A stretch of DNA of 64,000 nt from Sporofaciens musculi (GTDB lineage: Bacteria > Bacillota > Clostridia > Lachnospirales > Lachnospiraceae), in assembly GCF_009830285.1 (NCBI RefSeq), contig NZ_WUQX01000001.1:1922501-1986500 (forward strand), in the 5' to 3' direction. This document shows, one piece after another, positions 58,916 through 64,000 of this stretch. Under the pieces are notes generated by a model. The model ran no database searches and was not told the origin of the DNA. It saw only the letters and a program-made list of their open reading frames with translations. A program made the translations under genes and the position numbers. The first letter of the stretch is position 1, and each line of letters begins with the position of its first letter.

Positions 58916-59161
58916 TTGAACCCTAAGATTGAAAAACTGGAAAAAGAGATCGACAAGACAAAAACCAGGATCGCGGAGATGCAGGCCAAGCTCCGCGACC
59001 TGGAAAAGCAGAAAACGGAGCTGGAGAATACCGATTATGTGGCGATTGCCCGCAGCTTCCATCTGACGCCCCAGCAGTTGGCCGAATTTCTGAAATCGCA
59101 GCAGTCCGTCCCGTCCGTGGATGGCCCTCTGCAGAAACAGGAGGACATGAATGAGGACTAA
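58916..59161 (+). CDS. DUF4315 protein
   Basis: An 81-residue, mostly coiled-coil protein (KIEKLEKEIDKTKTRIAEMQ) with YVAIARSFHLTPQQLAEFLKS at the end. DUF4315 genes lie between the CD1108- and CD1107-type genes in all CTn-like transfer regions. No function is known. TTG 58916 follows GGAGG. Its last codons overlap the next gene. Confidence 0.9.
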   Translation: MNPKIEKLEKEIDKTKTRIAEMQAKLRDLEKQKTELENTDYVAIARSFHLTPQQLAEFLKSQQSVPSVDGPLQKQEDMNED

Positions 59162-60365
59162 AAAAATCTCTCTGTTACTGGCGCTTGTGCTTGTCATAAG
59201 CGCCATATCTTTGCCCCTGACGGCTTATGCCGCCGGGGAAAAAGATACCACACCGCCAGAGCTTACGGCTTCTCTGGACGGCGGTACGCTGAAAATAGAA
59301 AGCAGCGACGATCATTCCGGCGTGGAGGCAGTCTTTGTGGACGGGAACCGTATCAACTCCCTGACCAATGGGGCGGCTTCCGTCACCCTAAAGGATTATG
59401 CCGGCACAGGAAAACAGGTAAGCGTGTACGCCCAGGATTATGCCGGGAACCGCTCAAAGACCGTGAAGTTTGAAAATCCCTATTATGAGGAACCGGCGCC
59501 CACGGAAAAACCTGCTGCCACGGTACCGCAGAACCAGAGCAGCAAGCCGGTAAAACCGGCACAGGCCCAGGCTGCTTCTTCCGGCAGTACCGATCATAAC
59601 GTCCAAAGCAGCAATTCCGGCAGTAATGCTTCCGGGAATGGCTCTAATGCGGGTACGAATACGGGAGCCAATGGCGGTAGCAATACAGCCTCCGGCACAA
59701 ATAACGGCAGCTCCAATTCCCAGGAGGAAACAGGAACCACTTCCTCTATCCCGGATGGCGCGTTTACCCCGGATGGTACCGGCACAGTGTTAGATACAGC
59801 CACCGGCGAAGGTGACGATAAGCAGTTTTATACCATCACCACCGAGGCCGGAAATGTATTCTATCTTATCATTGACGGAAAGCGGGACGATAACAACGTC
59901 TACTTCCTGAACGGTGTTACCGAAGCTGACCTGATGGCCCTGGCGGAAAAGAACGAGGGCACCATGAGCGTGATTCCGGCAGAGGACGTCTGCACCTGTA
60001 CGGATAAATGCGAAGTCGGCGAAGTCAATACTGCCTGTCCGGTCTGCAAGAACGACCTCAAAGGCTGTACCGGAAAGGAAAAACCTGCGGAAACAGAGGA
60101 ACCCGCACAGACCGAACCGCCGAAAAAGGACAATGGCAGCGCCGGCACGATTATCTTCATTATCGTTGCCCTGCTTGCGGTAGGAGGCGTTGGTTATTAT
60201 GTGAAGATCATCCGTCCGAAGCAGCAGGCAGAGGATGAAGAAGATTTCGAGGATGACGGCTACGGCGAAGGCTTTGACCCGGATGAAGCCTATGGGGAAC
60301 CGGAATATCTCTCCGAAGATGATTTTGACGACAGGATTGATAATGGACAGGAGGACAGCGAGTAA
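59151..60365 (+). CDS. DUF4366 surface protein (CD1107 type)
   Basis: A 404-residue protein with a signal peptide (about 1-27, ending AYAAG), an Ig-like or bacterial-lectin-like part (TPPELTASLDGGTLKIESSDD), a long Ser/Asn/Gly linker (about 150-200), the DUF4366 domain (FYTITTEAGNVFYLIIDGKRDDN) with paired cysteines (CTCTDKCEVG, CPVCKNDLKGC), and a C-terminal membrane segment (about 328-350) with an acidic cytoplasmic tail. It is probably anchored in the membrane and exposed at the cell wall near the channel. ATG 59151 overlaps the DUF4315 gene. Confidence 0.9.
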   Translation: MRTKKISLLLALVLVISAISLPLTAYAAGEKDTTPPELTASLDGGTLKIESSDDHSGVEAVFVDGNRINSLTNGAASVTLKDYAGTGKQVSVYAQDYAGNRSKTVKFENPYYEEPAPTEKPAATVPQNQSSKPVKPAQAQAASSGSTDHNVQSSNSGSNASGNGSNAGTNTGANGGSNTASGTNNGSSNSQEETGTTSSIPDGAFTPDGTGTVLDTATGEGDDKQFYTITTEAGNVFYLIIDGKRDDNNVYFLNGVTEADLMALAEKNEGTMSVIPAEDVCTCTDKCEVGEVNTACPVCKNDLKGCTGKEKPAETEEPAQTEPPKKDNGSAGTIIFIIVALLAVGGVGYYVKIIRPKQQAEDEEDFEDDGYGEGFDPDEAYGEPEYLSEDDFDDRIDNGQEDSE

Positions 60366-60403
60366 AGCTGTCCTTTACTATTTTAAGAAAGCGAGGATAT
60401 TTC

Positions 60404-63400
60404 ATGGAGAAAACAAATACCCATTACCGCAGCGGCGTAAAGCGGCTGCTGGCATTTCTGCTTTGCGCAGTATGCGTCTTTGGGATGATCCCTACCCAGG
60501 CGTTCGCATTTTCGCCGGGACAGAAAGCAAGCTCCTGGCTGGGCGATCAGTATGTGGGGTCTGACGGACAGCATTATTATGCGCCGGCGCCTTACACCTA
60601 CCTTGTTTACAATTCTGATGGAACGATGGATGTGCGCAGCAGTTCCGGGGGCAATGCTTACCGGCACTATATGCTGACAGCTTCGGACGGGAGCAGCCAG
60701 CAGGTGTATTGCGTGGAAAGCGGCATTGCCTATAACACTTCTGACAATACCTATACATCGGAAAGCGGCACCAACAGCAATTACTTAAACCTGCTGCCTT
60801 CCGAGGCAAGACGGGGGATCACCCTCACGGCGATTTACGGCTGGAAACCCGGCGCCTCCCTCCCTGTGTCCGGCATTAACGAGGACGATTATAAAATGGC
60901 GACACAGATTATCCTCTGGGAGTACCAGCAGCAGCTTCGCAGCGACCCATACAGCCGGCACGGGAACGGCCATGCAAACGCAGACCAGTATTTCAGCGTG
61001 ATCGCCGGACGTCCTGCGGAAAAAGCCTACAACTGGATTTTGTCACAGGTTGCTTCCCATTCCACAGTTCCCTCCTTTACTTCCACAAAGAAAAGCAAAG
61101 CCCCGGAACTGGAACTGAAATGGGACACGGAGAAAAAAATTTATACCCTGACCGTCACGGACACCAATAACCTGAAAATCAATCTGGAGACTTTGAAAGG
61201 CAGTGGTGTTTCCGTCACAAGAAACGGGAACAAGTACACATTTACCAGTAAGAACATGATTATGGACCCTGTGACCTTTGAATTCCGGAAGGATATTCCG
61301 GTTGCCAACGATATGCTGATCTGGGGCCGTCCCGGTTATCAGACCATGATGACCGGCGCCAGCGACCCGGTTTCCTTCTTTACAAAAGTCAAAACCGAAA
61401 CCTACGGTACCGCAAAGATTGTCAAGACCAGCGAGGACGGCATTGTGTCGGGGATTCCTTTCCAAATCTCCGGCACGGACATTTTGGGAAATAAAGTGGA
61501 TGAAACTGTCACTACCGGAAAAAACGGGCAGATCAAAGAAAAGCTGCTGCCCGGCACCTATCTAGTGAAAGAGCTGCCGGTGGACCGTTATGTTACCCCT
61601 TCTGCACAGTATGTCACCATTGAAAGCGGACAGACCTCCACGGTGCATTTCAGCAATATCCTGAAAAAATTCCGCATCCATGCGGTAAAGAGTGACGCTG
61701 ATACCGGCACCGCCCAAGGCGACGCCACCCTTGCCGGGGCAACCTACGGAATTTATAACAATGGCGAACTGGTAGACACCTACACTACCGGGCCAGACGG
61801 CAGCTTTATGACCCGCTACTATGTCTGCGGCGATAACTGGACTATCCGGGAGATTGAACCGAGCACCGGCTACCTCTTAAACGATACAGTCTATGAGGTG
61901 GGCGCTTCCCCGACACTATATGAGGTGGAACTGAATACCACGGAGAACCAGGTCAAGGAAACGGTCATTTACGGAAATATCCAGCTTGTGAAGCATACGG
62001 ACGATCTGGACCCGGATGTGTCCGGGGATGAAAATACGGACGAACCCAATGAGGGCGTCATTGAACGCCCGGAGGCCGGAGCGGTCTTTGAGGTTTACCT
62101 GAAAGCGGCAGGCAGCTATGAGGGCGCAAAAGAAAGCGAGCGCGACCTGCTCACTACCGATGGGGACGGCTTTGCTTCCACCAAAATGTTACCTTATGGC
62201 CGTTATACAGTGCACCAGGTAGTCGGCGAAGAAGGGAAAGCGTTTATCCCGGACTTTACGGTCTTTATTTCTTCCAACGGACAGACTTACAGCTATATCC
62301 TGAATAACCGTACCATTACCGCAAGGCTGCGTGTAGAGAAATGCGACGCGGAGACCGGCAATATTATTCCGATGACGGGCACTGGTTTCCAGATCAAGGA
62401 TTTGTCTACCGGGGAATTTGTCACCCAGGAAATCTATTATCCGAACCCGGAAACCCTTGATACTTTCTATGTATCGGATGAAGGCTGGCTGATGCTGCCG
62501 GAGCCTTTGCACACTGGCGATTATGAGCTTTACGAGGTGGCGGCGCCTTATGGATATGTATTATCCAGTGAACCGGTGCCGTTTACCATTGACGGCAGCG
62601 AGGCCGTTGTCACGGTTACGCAGTATAATATGCCGCAGAAGGGGCAGCTTACCATCACCAAGACCGGCGAGGTATTCGCTTCCGTCCAGGAGAACGATGG
62701 CCTGTACCAGCCGGTGTATGAAGTGGCCGGGCTTCCGGGTGCGGTCTATGACGTGATCGCGGATGAAGATATTTATACCGGCGACGGGACGCTCAGGGCG
62801 GCAAAAGATACCGTTGTGGAAACCCTTACCACAGGGGAGGATGGAACGGCACAGAGCGGACTTTTGTACCTGGGCCGCTACCGTCTGGAAGAACGCCAGG
62901 CGCCGGAGGGGATGGTCTTAAATACCCAGCCGGAATATGCCGAGCTTACTTATGCGGGTGAAACTGTGGAAGTGACGCAGACCGCCATCGGACTTTATGA
63001 CGAGCGCCAGAAGGTGGCTGTGAGCCTGCTTAAAGCACTGGAAACAGACGAGCTGTTCGGGCTTGGCATGAATGAGGAATACAAAGATATTTCTTTCGGC
63101 CTTTATGCTTCCGCAGACCTGACGGCCCTTGACGGCAGCGTGATCCCGGCAGGCGGGCTTTTAGAAGTGGTTTCCATTGACCCGAATGAGGCGGGTGGCT
63201 ATGACGCTTCCTTTGTCTCCGACCTGCCTTTTGGCAGCTACTATGTGAAAGAACGCACCACAAACAGCGCCTATATCCTCTCTGATACGGAATATCCGGT
63301 GATCTTTGAGTATGCCGGCCAGGACGCGGCGTTGGTGCAGATTCTTGTCAATGAGGGCGAGGCTGTTTCCAATGACCTGCTGCGCGGGCGTGTGGACGGT

Positions 63401-64000
63401 GTAAAGGTTGGCGAAAACCCGGAGGGCGGCGAAGATATGAAGCTGTCCGGTGCGGTCATGGGCCTGTTTCAGCCTGATACCGAAGAATTTACCGAGAAAA
63501 ACGCGCTGCTTACTGTCACCACTGCCGAGGATGGCAGCTTTTCTTTTGAGAATATCCCTTACGGCCACTGGATCGTAAAGGAAATTTCCTCTCCGGCGCT
63601 TTATACGGTAAGCCCGCAGCAGCACCATATCTATATCGGTGTAGACGGCCAGAGCATTGAAATCAAAGTGGAAAATACCCTGATCCGCGGCAGCGTGCAG
63701 GTGATGAAAACCGAGGCGGTGGACGAGCCTTCTTCTGTGGAGAAGGAGGACAAAGATAATAACACCTTCCTCCGCTTCCTCTCCGGCGCAGTATTCGATC
63801 TGTATGAGGACGCCAATGGCAATAAGGAATTTGATTCCGAAGATATGAAGATCGGTACACTGAAAGAATCGGATGCGGGCTACCACACCGCGGAGGGTCT
63901 TCTGGCAAAGGGCTACTTTGTGAAGGAAAGCAAGGCACCGGAGGGCTACCAGCTTGACGAGAACGCCTACTACTTTGCCATCACAGAGGACGGCCAGGTG
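60404..64000 (+). CDS. Giant thioester/CnaB adhesin of the ICE (3' end outside the window)
   Basis: At least 1199 residues, open to the last base. A signal peptide (about 1-36) precedes a thioester domain with Cys103 (VYCVESG) and Gln168 (ATQIILWEYQ), which can form the Cys-Gln bond used to attach covalently to host or cell-surface targets. Then come at least eight CnaB/SpaA-type domains, each starting with a strand such as IVKTSEDG, AVKSDADTG or LRVEKCDAETG and ending with an E-box such as LEERQAPEGM or VKESKAPEGY; intramolecular isopeptide bonds are expected. A sortase signal should follow outside the window. It may promote mating contact or host adhesion. ATG 60404 follows GCGAGG. Confidence 0.92.
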   Translation, partial: MEKTNTHYRSGVKRLLAFLLCAVCVFGMIPTQAFAFSPGQKASSWLGDQYVGSDGQHYYAPAPYTYLVYNSDGTMDVRSSSGGNAYRHYMLTASDGSSQQVYCVESGIAYNTSDNTYTSESGTNSNYLNLLPSEARRGITLTAIYGWKPGASLPVSGINEDDYKMATQIILWEYQQQLRSDPYSRHGNGHANADQYFSVIAGRPAEKAYNWILSQVASHSTVPSFTSTKKSKAPELELKWDTEKKIYTLTVTDTNNLKINLETLKGSGVSVTRNGNKYTFTSKNMIMDPVTFEFRKDIPVANDMLIWGRPGYQTMMTGASDPVSFFTKVKTETYGTAKIVKTSEDGIVSGIPFQISGTDILGNKVDETVTTGKNGQIKEKLLPGTYLVKELPVDRYVTPSAQYVTIESGQTSTVHFSNILKKFRIHAVKSDADTGTAQGDATLAGATYGIYNNGELVDTYTTGPDGSFMTRYYVCGDNWTIREIEPSTGYLLNDTVYEVGASPTLYEVELNTTENQVKETVIYGNIQLVKHTDDLDPDVSGDENTDEPNEGVIERPEAGAVFEVYLKAAGSYEGAKESERDLLTTDGDGFASTKMLPYGRYTVHQVVGEEGKAFIPDFTVFISSNGQTYSYILNNRTITARLRVEKCDAETGNIIPMTGTGFQIKDLSTGEFVTQEIYYPNPETLDTFYVSDEGWLMLPEPLHTGDYELYEVAAPYGYVLSSEPVPFTIDGSEAVVTVTQYNMPQKGQLTITKTGEVFASVQENDGLYQPVYEVAGLPGAVYDVIADEDIYTGDGTLRAAKDTVVETLTTGEDGTAQSGLLYLGRYRLEERQAPEGMVLNTQPEYAELTYAGETVEVTQTAIGLYDERQKVAVSLLKALETDELFGLGMNEEYKDISFGLYASADLTALDGSVIPAGGLLEVVSIDPNEAGGYDASFVSDLPFGSYYVKERTTNSAYILSDTEYPVIFEYAGQDAALVQILVNEGEAVSNDLLRGRVDGVKVGENPEGGEDMKLSGAVMGLFQPDTEEFTEKNALLTVTTAEDGSFSFENIPYGHWIVKEISSPALYTVSPQQHHIYIGVDGQSIEIKVENTLIRGSVQVMKTEAVDEPSSVEKEDKDNNTFLRFLSGAVFDLYEDANGNKEFDSEDMKIGTLKESDAGYHTAEGLLAKGYFVKESKAPEGYQLDENAYYFAITEDGQV

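Larger units (their letters stand above)
16271..64000 (+). mobile_element. Integrative conjugative element, CTn/Tn1549-like, left part only
   Basis: From the break in the Fic gene to the end of the window runs one colinear set of conjugation genes typical of C. difficile CTn and Tn1549-type elements: rep-like gene, DUF3991/TOPRIM, accessory block, PcfB, VirD4, Maff2, TrbL-like, PrgI, VirB4, CD1108-type hydrolase, DUF4315, DUF4366 and SpaA-type adhesin. Integrase, relaxase and right attachment site are not in view, so the exact left end is inferred from loss of Fic homology at about 16270. It contains two nested IMEs and a methyltransferase island. Confidence 0.85.

Overview
The window is a piece of a Clostridia chromosome, most likely a gut Lachnospiraceae. 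The evidence is the conserved gene order scfA-scfB-secDF-recJ-apt-relA-(MBL hydrolase)-hemZ-hisS-aspS, the SCIFF six-cysteine peptide with its radical SAM maturase, strong AGGAGG ribosome-binding sites, and a conjugative element of the Clostridioides difficile CTn / Tn1549 type. No tRNA, rRNA or CRISPR array was seen.

Bases 1-15428 are ordinary housekeeping chromosome: RiPP maturation (scfA/scfB), protein export (secDF), DNA repair (recJ), an orphan GAF/degenerate-GGDEF protein on the minus strand, purine salvage and the stringent response (apt-relA), a metallo-hydrolase, hemZ, and two aminoacyl-tRNA synthetases. From 15485 to about 16270 lies a HTH-Fic gene that is broken twice: by a frameshift in a run of seven G, and by truncation inside its catalytic HPFxxGNGR motif, where foreign DNA begins.

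From about 16271 to the end of the window is the left and middle part of an integrative conjugative element (ICE). Its modules are replication (rep-like winged helix, DUF3991/TOPRIM), a block of little-known accessory proteins (LPD1 metallopeptidase-like, DUF3846/YodL and others), then transfer: PcfB, the VirD4 coupling protein, Maff2, a VirB6/TrbL-like protein, SpoVG, an MT-A70 methylase, PrgI, VirB4, a two-domain cell-wall hydrolase, DUF4315, DUF4366 and a very large thioester/CnaB adhesin that runs off the window. Relaxase, integrase and right end of the ICE are not in view.

The striking feature is that two separate integrative mobilizable elements (IMEs) sit inside transfer genes of this ICE, both in the same orientation. 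IME1 (about 26764-37113) splits the VirD4 coupling-protein gene inside its conserved TDPKGT motif. IME2 (about 40019-51424, 11,400 bp between the repeats) splits the tiny Maff2 membrane-protein gene at a 6-bp ATGGCT repeat. Each IME has its own large serine recombinase, relaxase, candidate oriT, replication genes and cargo. Joining the outer flanks restores both reading frames exactly, so precise excision should repair the ICE. As written, the ICE cannot conjugate until both leave: a double lock, or hitch-hiking that may also act as a switch.

Superimposed on the GC-rich backbones are AT-rich cargo islands: a WYL-regulated two-gene operon in IME1, a SAM methyltransferase with an attenuator-like leader between virD4 and maff2, and two single-gene cassettes in IME2 that share a promoter-like block. 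IME1 also carries four tandem 23-bp repeats inside its rep gene (candidate origin), a long imperfect inverted repeat after the recombinase, and a recombinase with an unusual repeat-containing charged tail.
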